From: Desulfocurvus sp.
GTDB lineage: Bacteria; Desulfobacterota; Desulfovibrionia; Desulfovibrionales; Desulfovibrionaceae
Assembly (NCBI GenBank): GCA_020692325.1
Contig: JAIMKR010000002.1
Coordinates: forward strand, 163,045 to 227,044
Direction: 5' to 3'
DNA length: 64,000 bases
Positions 53,213-61,441 of this stretch are shown one piece after another (positions within the stretch are counted from its first letter, which is position 1; each line of letters starts with the position of its first letter). The notes under the pieces were generated by a model. The model was not told the origin of the DNA, did no database searches, and saw only the letters and a program-made list of their open reading frames with translations. Position numbers and translations under genes: made by a program.

Positions 53213-54550
53213 ATGAGCAAGACCGCAGGTGGCAAAAAGAACGGTTTGGACACGACGATTCCAACCCTGGGGCCAGCGAAAATCCCCTCCCCCCTGAACC
53301 TCGACCGCTATATCGACGACAGCGACACCATCGACCTGACCCTTTCCGAAGAGGAAGCCGATGTGCCGGAGGCGCAAGGCCAAAGCCTCAAATTCGAAAT
53401 GGCCGGACCAAGAGAAAAAATTTATTTCGACTCCGGCAAGGTCAAATGCGCCATTGTTACCTGCGGCGGGCTGTGCCCGGGCATCAACGACGTCATCCGC
53501 GCCATCGTCATGGACGCCCACCACCACTACCACGTTGCGTCCATGCTTGGAGTTCGTTACGGACTGCAGGGCTTCATTCCCAAGTACGGGCATGACATTG
53601 TGGAACTGACGCCACAAAACGTCAGCAACTTCCACGTGTTCGGAGGGACAGAGCTGGGATCGTCACGCGGGCCGCAGGCCCCGGACGAAGTTGTGGACGC
53701 CCTGGAGCGCATGAACGTCAACGTGCTGTTCATGATCGGGGGGGACGGCACGATGCGGGCGGCCGCGCGCATTGTCGACGAAATCCAAAAACGCAACTCT
53801 CGCATCGGCGTCATCGGAATTCCGAAGACCATCGACAACGACATCAACTTCGTCAGCAGTTCCTTTGGATTCGACACGGCCGTGGAAAAGGCCACAGAGG
53901 CCATCGCCTGCGCCCACGTGGAGGCCACGGGCGCGTACAACGGCATCGGCATGGTCAAGCTCATGGGCCGGGAATCCGGTTTCATCGCGGCGCAGGCCAC
54001 ACTCGCCCTCAAAGAAGTCAACTTCGTGCTCATCCCAGAAAATCCGTTTCAGATCGACGGGCCCGACGGACTGCTTGATCAGCTGGAAAAGCGGCTACGC
54101 AGCCGGCACCATGCGGTCATCGTCGTCGCCGAGGGGGCCGGCCAACACCTGTGCGACGCCAGCGGGCGCACGGACGCCTCGGGGAACCCGGTTCTTTGCG
54201 ACATCTGCGCTATGCTTATCAGCCGGATAAAAGAGCACTTCAAGGCGCGCAATCTCGAGGCCAACATCAAATTCATCGACCCGAGCTACATCATCCGTTC
54301 GGTGCCGGCCAATGCCAACGACCGCGTCTACTGCGGATTCCTGGGCCAGAACGCCGTGCACGCGGCCATGGCCGGAAAGACCGGCCTGGTCATCAGCCGC
54401 CTGCAATCCAGATTCGTGCACGTGCCTCTGGAAATGGTCACCATGAAACGCAAAAAGCTGAATACGGATTCCGGGTACTGGCGCGCCGTCATCGAGTCGA
54501 CGGGTCAGGAATCGATGAATCACGGCGGTGGCTCGGGAACTATCGACTGA
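53213..54550 (+). CDS. pfkA: ATP-dependent 6-phosphofructokinase, plant/TP0108 type
   Basis: A 445-residue protein; GGAGGAAGCG precedes ATG. MIGGDGTMRAA (glycine after GGD, favouring ATP) and PKTIDNDI (lysine as in PPi enzymes) are the mixed signature of the TP0108/plant-type group, and FGFDTAVEKATEAI and GRESGFIAA follow. A 90-residue N-terminal extension precedes the CAIVTCGGLCPGIN phosphate loop. Glycolytic phosphorylation of fructose 6-phosphate; use of ATP rather than PPi is inferred. Confidence 0.9.
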   Translation: MSKTAGGKKNGLDTTIPTLGPAKIPSPLNLDRYIDDSDTIDLTLSEEEADVPEAQGQSLKFEMAGPREKIYFDSGKVKCAIVTCGGLCPGINDVIRAIVMDAHHHYHVASMLGVRYGLQGFIPKYGHDIVELTPQNVSNFHVFGGTELGSSRGPQAPDEVVDALERMNVNVLFMIGGDGTMRAAARIVDEIQKRNSRIGVIGIPKTIDNDINFVSSSFGFDTAVEKATEAIACAHVEATGAYNGIGMVKLMGRESGFIAAQATLALKEVNFVLIPENPFQIDGPDGLLDQLEKRLRSRHHAVIVVAEGAGQHLCDASGRTDASGNPVLCDICAMLISRIKEHFKARNLEANIKFIDPSYIIRSVPANANDRVYCGFLGQNAVHAAMAGKTGLVISRLQSRFVHVPLEMVTMKRKKLNTDSGYWRAVIESTGQESMNHGGGSGTID

Positions 54551-54582
54551 CTCCCCCACTCTCAGCGCACTAAGCAATAAAA

Positions 54583-54614
54583 AAGACGCCCGGGCTACAA
54601 AACCCGGGCGTCTT
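54583..54614. terminator. Bidirectional terminator after pfkA
   Basis: AAGACGCCCGGG pairs perfectly with CCCGGGCGTCTT around an 8-base loop, with A-rich and T-rich flanks. Shared by pfkA and the convergent minus-strand gene. Confidence 0.85.
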
Positions 54615-54637
54615 CGTTTCCAAGATGGAAAGTCCGG

Positions 54638-55024
54638 CTAGTCTTCGTTGACGGCCGGACGCATTTGAATGTGCTCGCCCACAGTCTTGACGGCATCGTC
54701 GGCCTGCAGAGCCATAGTCAGGAACTCACGCATTGCGGACACATCCAACTCCACAACAAAGTTGCCATTGTCCGCGATAACGGTGTCGCCTCGTTCATCG
54801 AGCAGATAGGCTCGGCGTTCACGGGAATCGCCCGACGCCGCGATGATGCCGTAAGCGGTTTTGCCGTCGATGGTGTGGTAGAGCTTCTCCACCGTGAGCA
54901 CGCCCGAAGTCGTGCTGAAATGAATATCCTCCGCCACCATGGACGCGGTGACGCCGATCGGCGCGCCAAAATCATTGGGCAGGGTCACCGGACGCGGGGT
55001 AGCGGGCTCAGTGGTGGGATTCAT
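54638..55024 (-). CDS. Hypothetical protein in HTH pair
   Basis: A 128-residue soluble beta-rich protein (GVTASMVAEDIHFSTTSGVL, YGIIAASGDSRERRAYLLDE). Its ATG overlaps the TGA of the HTH gene by four bases. I do not recognise the family. Presumably acts with, or is regulated by, the HTH protein. Confidence 0.65.
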   Translation of the reverse strand: MNPTTEPATPRPVTLPNDFGAPIGVTASMVAEDIHFSTTSGVLTVEKLYHTIDGKTAYGIIAASGDSRERRAYLLDERGDTVIADNGNFVVELDVSAMREFLTMALQADDAVKTVGEHIQMRPAVNED

Positions 55025-55311
55025 GCCTTCTCCTTAATATCCTGGTCGTCCATGGGCAGCGAATACTGCCTCGCCTTGGCGCGCGACGGTTGCGGCTTCC
55101 AACGCCGCCACCCCGTGGCCACATATTCATGCAGCGCGGTCTCAGGAACTCGCCACTGCGAACCGACACGAATCGCGGCGATCTGCCCATCCTTCACAAG
55201 GCGATAAGCCGTGCGGGAGTGGATACGCAGCACCTCGGCAACCTCACGGATGGTCAGCAAGCGCGGCAGTCCGTCGCCGGAATCGCACGCGGAAGCGCCC
55301 TTCTCATCCAT
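55021..55311 (-). CDS. Excisionase-type helix-turn-helix protein
   Basis: A 96-residue protein with LLTIREVAEVLRIHSRTAYR, LVKDGQIAAIRVGSQWRVPE, the AlpA/excisionase (MerR-like HTH_17) pattern. A 30-residue basic C-terminus follows. Such proteins act as directionality factors or small regulators; no integrase is present here, so a regulatory role is more likely. Confidence 0.75.
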   Translation of the reverse strand: MDEKGASACDSGDGLPRLLTIREVAEVLRIHSRTAYRLVKDGQIAAIRVGSQWRVPETALHEYVATGWRRWKPQPSRAKARQYSLPMDDQDIKEKA

Positions 55312-55330
55312 GATTTATCTCTGTACACGC

Positions 55331-55358
55331 ATATGTATGGATTGTCAAAAAATGTCAA
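55331..55358 (-). promoter_or_regulatory. Promoter region of HTH gene
   Basis: On the minus strand TTGACA occurs twice, ten bases apart (55358-55353 and 55348-55343). The first is followed after 17 bases by CATATG and the second after 17 bases by TACAGA, weak -10 elements. The start codon follows closely. Confidence 0.4.
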
Positions 55359-55430
55359 GAATATTCATCGTTGATCATAGCACAAATAGAAATTTCAAAA
55401 ACATGAAAGGGTTGTGGATGATTGCGGACG

Positions 55431-55466
55431 AAAAAAACCCGCCCAGACCAAAGGCCAAGGCGGGTT
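55431..55466 (-). terminator. Terminator after GT39 gene
   Basis: On the minus strand AACCCGCC and GGCGGGTT pair around 15 bases and are followed by a run of seven Ts. Located about 25 bases past the stop. Confidence 0.8.
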
Positions 55467-55489
55467 CAAAAAAACAAAAGGGGAAAAGG

Positions 55490-57103
55490 CTAGAACGAAG
55501 CGCCCTCCTGGACAGGCCAGACCCCTGTGTATCCATAACAAAGATAATAATAGAAAGGCCGCGTGGGCTCGCCGCGGAACAAAGCGACATAACGGTATGG
55601 CCCGGAAACACGTTGGAACATGTCAGCAATGGCCTGGGGGCAGCTGGGAGAGTCCCCACGAAGCACAAGCACGGCATTCCAGCCGATGTTCTGCTTGGGC
55701 CCCCCCCAAAGGTCGTACTGATTCATGCGACGGTCCGACTCCCAAAGGCAATAGGCACGCGGTTGACCAGGGACATAAAACGCCAGCTCCGCAGTGATGT
55801 CATAGACATTGCTGAAGTAAAAAACCCTGTCGGGGTCGGCGAAATGTTCATGAACAACCTGGTGCATATGCTGCCCCATGTCTTCCCAACCCTTGAGCCG
55901 GTTCGCCGGATTAAGGGAAGGCGGAATGGGCAGCAGTTGATGCACATGGACGAAGACGACCAGCAACACGCTGACGGCGAAACCTGTTTTGAGCCAGCGC
56001 CAACCCGCGCGCGACAGGTCGGAAAGCATAAGCCGCTCGATTTGCAGCCCGCAGAGGATGGAACCAGCCACAAAACTGACGGCGTTCCAGTTGGCCAAAA
56101 CCTTGGTGTGAAAGCTCCAGGCCAGGAAAAAAAGCGTGATGGGCCAGAAATAAACAACAAGAATCGAAGCCTGGGGCACATCCAGAGAAAAAGCCTGACG
56201 AGAGCTGTCGGGGGCGGCATCGGTCCACACGCGCCGCAGCGCATGCCATCCGGCGATGACAGTAAGGACGAACCACCAAGGAAGCGCGAAACCAAGCTGC
56301 GCGCCCAGATACTCGGGAACGCGGGAAAGACGGATCAGCTTTTGAGCACCCTTCCCTTCCACGCCTATGAGATAGAATACATGCTTGTACCCAACAAAAT
56401 CATTGGCCATGTTCCAAATAAACGTAGGGAGGAAACCGATGATGACGCCGGAAAAAAGGGCGACGATAAGCCGGGGCCAATAGTGACGGGGAAGCAGCCC
56501 ACGCCGGACCAGCAGCAGACCATGAAGCACAGCCAAGCCAGCCAGGCCAAGCATCGTGTACTTGGCCAGAATGCCGATACCATAGGCCACGGCCAACAGG
56601 AGGAAAGGCCACCAGCCCCGGTCTTCGCCATCATCGCGCGGCGTGTAGCATAAATACAGGGCTATCATGGACAGGGTCCAGAAAATCACGAACGGATTGT
56701 CCGTGGTCATCAGCACGCCCAGGGCCTCAAAGAGGGGAGAGACGGCTATGGCGAAGATCGAAAACAACGCGGCAATGGGGCGTTTCCAAAGCTTGGCGAC
56801 AAGAATCCACACCAGCCAAGGAAAAACGGCCATGCCAATAATGGCGCCCAAACGCACGCCAAGCTCGGTGTCACCAAAAAAGAGCTTTCCCGCGTCGATT
56901 ATCCAGGCGATGAGCGGACCCTTTGAATAGTACGTCAGCTGTAAATGCCGTGTCCAATCCCAGTATTGGGCCTCGTCCTGCACAAGGCCGAGCTGGCCGG
57001 TGGCGACAAACCAGAAACGCAGGATCGTACCCAAAGCAACGATACTGAACGCCCAGAGCCCGGGACGTGCGGAAAGACTGTCGAGAAGCCGAGTACGGCT
57101 CAT
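55490..57103 (-). CDS. GT39-type membrane glycosyltransferase (ArnT/PMT-like)
   Basis: A 537-residue protein with about eleven membrane segments. The first periplasmic loop carries the catalytic DEAQYW motif (LVQDEAQYWDWTRHLQL) followed by YYSKGPLIAW, diagnostic for lipid-linked sugar transferases of the PMT_2/ArnT clan. It probably transfers a sugar from undecaprenyl phosphate to lipid A, LPS or protein. It lies in line with the flagellar genes, so flagellin or LPS glycosylation are both possible. Confidence 0.85.
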   Translation of the reverse strand: MSRTRLLDSLSARPGLWAFSIVALGTILRFWFVATGQLGLVQDEAQYWDWTRHLQLTYYSKGPLIAWIIDAGKLFFGDTELGVRLGAIIGMAVFPWLVWILVAKLWKRPIAALFSIFAIAVSPLFEALGVLMTTDNPFVIFWTLSMIALYLCYTPRDDGEDRGWWPFLLLAVAYGIGILAKYTMLGLAGLAVLHGLLLVRRGLLPRHYWPRLIVALFSGVIIGFLPTFIWNMANDFVGYKHVFYLIGVEGKGAQKLIRLSRVPEYLGAQLGFALPWWFVLTVIAGWHALRRVWTDAAPDSSRQAFSLDVPQASILVVYFWPITLFFLAWSFHTKVLANWNAVSFVAGSILCGLQIERLMLSDLSRAGWRWLKTGFAVSVLLVVFVHVHQLLPIPPSLNPANRLKGWEDMGQHMHQVVHEHFADPDRVFYFSNVYDITAELAFYVPGQPRAYCLWESDRRMNQYDLWGGPKQNIGWNAVLVLRGDSPSCPQAIADMFQRVSGPYRYVALFRGEPTRPFYYYLCYGYTGVWPVQEGASF

Positions 57104-57111
57104 AGAAAACC

Positions 57112-57495
57112 TCAGCGTGTCGGAGGAATGAAGGAAGGGGTCTCACCCTCCACGCAAAACGCGGAGACAAAGAGATCCTTGCCAGAAAAAAGTTCAAAAA
57201 CGGTGGTTGCGTGAAAAAGGAAAGGGTTACGGCCCTGGTGCGCCGAAGTGACCATGGAATGACCGTCAAAGGAAAGCTCGGCGTAGAGGGTCGCCAAACG
57301 CGCCAAACACCGCAGAGGCGCCCCAACAGGATTCAACGGGAAATGATCCCAGCCGAACAGTTTGAATGCCGTAACGTGGGCTTTACGCGCGAAATAACGA
57401 ATTTCAGGATAATTACTGGTGGCATTTTTGGGGACAGTGCGAATGCGCCGGCCGTCAGTCACCACGCCCAGGTGAACAGGAAAATATGTGCTCAT
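57112..57495 (-). CDS. Hypothetical protein upstream of GT39
   Basis: A 127-residue soluble protein ending nine bases before the glycosyltransferase. MSTYFPVHLGVVTDGRRIRT and LYAELSFDGHSMVTSAHQGR are its most structured parts. No family recognised and the ribosome-binding site is weak (AAGGA-like). Base composition is lower in GC than the flagellar genes. Likely a real gene, judged by tight coupling. Confidence 0.5.
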   Translation of the reverse strand: MSTYFPVHLGVVTDGRRIRTVPKNATSNYPEIRYFARKAHVTAFKLFGWDHFPLNPVGAPLRCLARLATLYAELSFDGHSMVTSAHQGRNPFLFHATTVFELFSGKDLFVSAFCVEGETPSFIPPTR

Positions 57496-57591
57496 TAAGG
57501 AAGGACCTTGGCGCAGCAGCGCGTTGCCGAACTTCTACCGTGGGGACCACTGGTTGGCAAGAAAGCGACAAAACACAAAGGAAGGAGACGG

Positions 57592-57867
57592 CTATTTTAC
57601 GTATGTTGGAAGATTTAAAAATAAATTTGTCGTGTATGTCATCATTTTATCCATAATCCATGGAAAGGCCAATATTAGCGCGAGAAACATGGCGATAAGC
57701 TTCGGCACAAGAGACAGGGTCGCATCCTGAATCTGCGTCGCGGCCTGGAAAATGCTAATGAGCACGCCCACGACGAGACCGACGCCCATCATCGGCAGAC
57801 AGATGACAAGTGTGAGTTCCATGGCTTCCCTGGAGAAGCCGACGACGAATTCTGGAGTGATGGCCAT
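57592..57867 (-). CDS. fliQ: Flagellar export protein FliQ
   Basis: A 91-residue two-TM protein; GGAGGCATC precedes ATG. FSREAMELTLVICLPMMGVG and LVVGVLISIFQAATQIQDATL are the conserved FliQ signature. Forms the export gate with FliP and FliR. fliR does not follow here. Confidence 0.95.
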   Translation of the reverse strand: MAITPEFVVGFSREAMELTLVICLPMMGVGLVVGVLISIFQAATQIQDATLSLVPKLIAMFLALILAFPWIMDKMMTYTTNLFLNLPTYVK

Positions 57868-57876
57868 GATGCCTCC

Positions 57877-58635
57877 TCAGCCGAAGGAATTGACCAGCGA
57901 GCCAATGAGCAGGCTCCAGCCGTCGACGAGGATGAAAAGAAGGATCTTGAACGGAAGGGCCACAGTGGCCGGCGGCAGCATCATCATACCCATGGAGAGC
58001 AGAATGCTGGCCACCACCATATCCAAAATAAGAAACGGAATGTAAATGAGGAAACCGATGGAGAAACCCGTTTTAAGCTCACTAATGGTGTACGCGGCGG
58101 TGAGCATGATGGTGGAGACCTGCTCCTTATTCTCGGGACGCGGCTCCTTGGTGATGGAATAGAAAATAGAAAGATCCTTCTCGCGCGTATGCTTGAACAT
58201 GAAGGCACGAATAGGCACCTGCGCGCGATCCAAAGCGTCCTTGAAGCCAATCTCCTCATTCAAATACGGCTGCAGAGCGTTGTTGTTCACGTCACGAATG
58301 ACGGGACTCATGATGACGATGGTCATGAACAGCGCGAGCGAAGCCATGATCTGCGCCGGCGGCATCTGCGGCGTGCCCATGGCCTGGCGCAGAAAATGAA
58401 AGACAATGATGATGCGCGTGTACGAGGTCATGGTGAGCACGATGGCCGGAGCGATGGAAAGCACCGTGAACAGGAACAATATTTCGAGCAGAACCGAGAC
58501 TTTCCCTGGCTCGGACTGTCCTGCTGAAAGCGTCATGGTCAGGGAGGGAGCGTTGGGCAGATTCGTGGCCGGGCCAGGCGCGGCAAGGGCCAGCGCGGGC
58601 AGAAGCAGAAAGGCGAGAAAGAAGAGCGCCGGCAG
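57877..58635 (-). CDS. fliP: Flagellar export protein FliP
   Basis: About 252 residues. Signal peptide (LPALFFLAFLLLPALALA) followed by FliP core: VLSIAPAIVLTMTSYTRIII, FHFLRQAMGTPQMPPAQIMA, EEIGFKDALDRAQVPIRAFM and the DMVVASILLSMGMMMLPP signature. The start is a problem: no ATG, GTG or TTG lies between the end of fliO and the signal peptide. A CTG immediately after the fliO TAG is in the right place; the nearest TTG (58728) is deep within fliO, and ATG 58536 would remove the signal peptide. Confidence 0.88.
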   Translation of the reverse strand: MPALFFLAFLLLPALALAAPGPATNLPNAPSLTMTLSAGQSEPGKVSVLLEILFLFTVLSIAPAIVLTMTSYTRIIIVFHFLRQAMGTPQMPPAQIMASLALFMTIVIMSPVIRDVNNNALQPYLNEEIGFKDALDRAQVPIRAFMFKHTREKDLSIFYSITKEPRPENKEQVSTIMLTAAYTISELKTGFSIGFLIYIPFLILDMVVASILLSMGMMMLPPATVALPFKILLFILVDGWSLLIGSLVNSFG

Positions 58636-58636
58636 A

Positions 58637-59107
58637 CTAGCGCGGAGGACGCTCGCCAGGGGCGAAAAGCAAGGGGCCGTCGTCGGTATCGTCGTCGACC
58701 GGCCCGGAAGCGGGCTTGTCGCCGCCAAGAGAGAAGGGAGAAGCGCCGGGTTTGCGCCCGGCGGGTTGAGGTTCGTCCTTGGGCCAGGACAGCAAATCGG
58801 AAAAGATTTTAGGATCATCAGCTTCCTTCTGGGCCGGACCTTGCGGGGAAAGTTCCGCGAGGGTGTTGATCGAACCCTCGGTGATGCCGACAAGAAACGT
58901 GCGGCCCTGCACGCGCAACACGCATATGCGCTGCCGCGAGCCAAGCGACAGCTGCCCGAGCACGTGCATATCCACGCGGTCGGCGGCCGAACGAACGGCA
59001 CCGGGCATGACGCGCTTGAGCACGAGTACAACACCGAAGATCAGCCCCACGATGCACGCGAGCGCCACAACCATCTTCACGATGTCAAAAAAAAGCTGAT
59101 CAGGCAA
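58637..59107 (-). CDS. fliO: Flagellar protein FliO
   Basis: A 156-residue protein, one N-terminal membrane segment (about 12-31) followed by VLGQLSLGSRQRICVLRVQG and LVGITEGSINTL, the FliO/FliZ core. A flexible C-terminus of 65 residues ends in RPPR. TTG start, overlapping fliN by eight bases; AGGG about nine bases upstream. Assembles the FliP ring. Confidence 0.85.
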   Translation of the reverse strand: MPDQLFFDIVKMVVALACIVGLIFGVVLVLKRVMPGAVRSAADRVDMHVLGQLSLGSRQRICVLRVQGRTFLVGITEGSINTLAELSPQGPAQKEADDPKIFSDLLSWPKDEPQPAGRKPGASPFSLGGDKPASGPVDDDTDDGPLLFAPGERPPR

Positions 59108-59678
59108 GCTGCTTCACCCTCTCGATGGGACTGATGATGTCCGTGAGGCGGATGCCGAATTTTTCATTGATGACGACGGCTTCGCCCCTGGCGACCAGCT
59201 TCCCGTTGACGAAGATCTCCATAGGTTCGCCGGCCAGCTTGTTCAGCTCGACCACGGAACCCTGGCCAAGCTGCAAAAGTTCATTGATGAGCAGGCGCGT
59301 TCTGCCGAGTTCGGCAGAGACTTCAAGGGGAATATCCAGAATGAAGTCGAGGTCGCGCTTGGTGCCGGGATTCTGACGCTGTGCCTTATGCTCAGCAGTC
59401 ATGTCCTGAAAAGTCGGCTCATGCGTCTGCGTGCGCAGATAGGACTGTTCCTTGTCTTTTTTGACCTCGTCGGCCTCCTGATCGGCCAGGGCCTTGGCCC
59501 ATTCGTCCGCCAGAGCCTGGTCGTCGGAGCTGGGCTTGGCCGCATTACCGACAGGAGCGCCGACAGGAGCGGACGGCGCGGCATCAGCGGCGGGAGCGGC
59601 GGGAGCGCTCTTGTCCTGGTCGAGCAGAGCGTCGGCCCACTCCTGGGCGAGTTTGTCCTGGTCCTTATCGTCGGCCAT
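59100..59678 (-). CDS. fliN: Flagellar motor switch protein FliN
   Basis: A 192-residue protein; AGGA precedes MADDKDQD. The C-terminal 80 residues are the SpoA domain (LDFILDIPLEVSAELGRTRL, INELLQLGQGSVVELNKLAG, IFVNGKLVARGEAVV, FGIRLTDI). The 110-residue N-terminal extension is long and contains two related stretches, LAQEWADALLDQDK and LADEWAKALADQEA, suggesting a duplicated binding motif. Confidence 0.92.
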   Translation of the reverse strand: MADDKDQDKLAQEWADALLDQDKSAPAAPAADAAPSAPVGAPVGNAAKPSSDDQALADEWAKALADQEADEVKKDKEQSYLRTQTHEPTFQDMTAEHKAQRQNPGTKRDLDFILDIPLEVSAELGRTRLLINELLQLGQGSVVELNKLAGEPMEIFVNGKLVARGEAVVINEKFGIRLTDIISPIERVKQLA

Positions 59679-59792
59679 GCTGTCCTCACTTGGAAGCTGA
59701 AGTTCGGCCCGCCTCCCAAAGACTGTCCCGCGAGCCACTTCAGAGCGTAATGCAAAAGGCGTGCAGACGCAAGCAGCACGCCCCACCCCGCC

Positions 59793-60380
59793 CTACTGGA
59801 TGACTATCTCGGTGATATACACCCGCTGCACCTTCTGCTCACCAAGCACAAGGGTGAGACGCTCAACAATCTCCTTTTTGAGCAGAATCTTATTCTCAAG
59901 CGTGGAGAGATCGTCATAGGTTTTGCTGGAAAGCAGCAGCAAAAGCGCATCCTTGACCTTGGGCATATTCTTGTTCAGCTCGTCGGCGGCGGGCTTGCCG
60001 CTCATCTCCACGTCAAGCGCGATCTTGAGGTACCGGCGTCCCTGCGGATCGGCCAAATTCACCAGCAATGGGGGAATACTGACGATGACTCCGGAATCGG
60101 GGGTCGCGGCGTCACCGGTGGCGTCCTTCTTGCCACCCTCGCCATGTCCTCCGGCCGCCGTGGCGTTGCCACCATCGGCCTTATGTTCGGTGGCGTTGTC
60201 GGCGGCGGGGGCTGATTTACGCTGCGTCCACCACTTGTAGCCGAAGAAGCCTCCACCGCCCAAAACGCCGAGCAGAACCACGGCGAGAATAATGATGATC
60301 AAAAGCTTCTTTTTGGACTTCTTTGGGACCTCATCGAGGGTCTCACCCTCTGCCGGGGCCTTATCAGCATTTTTCGCCAT
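59793..60380 (-). CDS. fliL: Flagellar basal body protein FliL
   Basis: A 195-residue protein; start chosen at MAKNADKAPA. A cytoplasmic stretch with lysines, a membrane segment (about 27-50), a glycine/alanine-rich linker and a stomatin-like periplasmic domain (IPPLLVNLADPQGRRYLKIA, LVLGEQKVQRVYITEIVIQ). Supports stator function. A 115-base gap separates it from fliN, and fliM is absent. Confidence 0.9.
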   Translation of the reverse strand: MAKNADKAPAEGETLDEVPKKSKKKLLIIIILAVVLLGVLGGGGFFGYKWWTQRKSAPAADNATEHKADGGNATAAGGHGEGGKKDATGDAATPDSGVIVSIPPLLVNLADPQGRRYLKIALDVEMSGKPAADELNKNMPKVKDALLLLLSSKTYDDLSTLENKILLKKEIVERLTLVLGEQKVQRVYITEIVIQ

Positions 60381-60446
60381 AACGATATCCGCCTTATTCG
60401 CAAAAAAACGACCGAACGGCGACAATCGCCGATTTCGGAAAATGTC

Positions 60447-60473
60447 TTATCGGACGAATGCAGTTAAGATATA
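60447..60473 (-). promoter_or_regulatory. Sigma-28 (FliA) promoter candidate
   Basis: On the minus strand TATATCTT, 11 bases, TCCGATAA, matching the flagellar consensus TAAAGTTT-N11-GCCGATAA at 5/8 and 7/8 positions with exact spacing. Located about 65 bases before fliL. A CGGCGA-CAA-TCGCCG hairpin lies in the leader. Confidence 0.5.
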
Positions 60474-60524
60474 CATGCGCGGTTGAAGAGACAAGCGCCA
60501 CGCACGACAACACGTGGGGAAAAA

Positions 60525-61439
60525 TCAGCGGTCCGAAGCCCCGGCGCGCACACGACGCATTTTGACGTTGGCGCTGCCAGCGTCGCGGAGATCCTGAACA
60601 GCCCCCCCAGGCTGCATGTGTGCAATGGCCGGACTTTCATTGCGCTGGCCGAGGGTGGCCAGACGATCGACGATGACATCGGGGTTGGGGTAGGTGTCCT
60701 TGATGGAGAGCAACAACTGGCGCGCCCGGGGAATGGCTCCCTGCGCCTCACAGACATCGGCGAGAAGAAAAACGCCCAGAATTTCGGTATCCCGAGGCGC
60801 GCCATCCACGGCGCTCAGACGCTTCAACGTCTCCTCGGCCTTGGGCCAGTTCCAGGTCAGAGCATAGGTCTGCGCCAGCTCGTAGATAACCCTGGCCCTG
60901 ATAGCCGCCTCTGGGGCCTTTGCCTCGGCCTGGGCCAGCAAATCCACGGCGCGTTCGGTCTTGCCGAGGGCGCGTTCGGCCACGGCCATGCGCAGCTGAG
61001 CCTGCACAATCCGCGTGGCGTCGCCGTTGGCTGTGTCCAGACAACGGGTCCAGGTCTCCACCGCCTTGCGACACTGTCCACGCCGCTCGTAAAGCTCACC
61101 CAGCCGAAACAACAACGACCAGTTTTCCTTTGGCCGCGCCGAGTATTCAAGGGTGGCCATCTCCAGCAACGATATGGCCTTGTTCGAATCGCCCTTGACG
61201 CCGGCGCAAATCTCCACGAGCCGGGTCCAGGCCTCGAGTCTGTGACGGCCTTGCGGATCGGCCTGCAGATAGCGCTCATAGGCGGTTTCCGCCTCCAGAA
61301 GATAGCCGTTGTCATAGGCGTCGCGGGCGAGCCTGAGGTCAACCTCGCCCCCCTGCGACGCGCCCCGGCCGCAGCCAGCCAAAAGGCAGGCCATGACCAG
61401 GGCGCAAAGGCAGACGGCTGAAGGAAGGCGCTGAAACAC
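60525..61439 (-). CDS. TPR-repeat lipoprotein
   Basis: A 304-residue protein; GAGGAG five bases before a GTG start, just after the gyrA stop. Signal with lipobox LLAGC (about residue 22). The rest consists of tetratricopeptide-like helices (AYDNGYLLEAETAYERYLQA, RLGELYERRGQCRKAVETW, ELAQTYALTWNWPKAEETL). Probably an outer-membrane-anchored scaffold in the periplasm. Coupled to gyrA only by position. Confidence 0.8.
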   Translation of the reverse strand: MFQRLPSAVCLCALVMACLLAGCGRGASQGGEVDLRLARDAYDNGYLLEAETAYERYLQADPQGRHRLEAWTRLVEICAGVKGDSNKAISLLEMATLEYSARPKENWSLLFRLGELYERRGQCRKAVETWTRCLDTANGDATRIVQAQLRMAVAERALGKTERAVDLLAQAEAKAPEAAIRARVIYELAQTYALTWNWPKAEETLKRLSAVDGAPRDTEILGVFLLADVCEAQGAIPRARQLLLSIKDTYPNPDVIVDRLATLGQRNESPAIAHMQPGGAVQDLRDAGSANVKMRRVRAGASDR

Positions 61440-61441
61440 GA

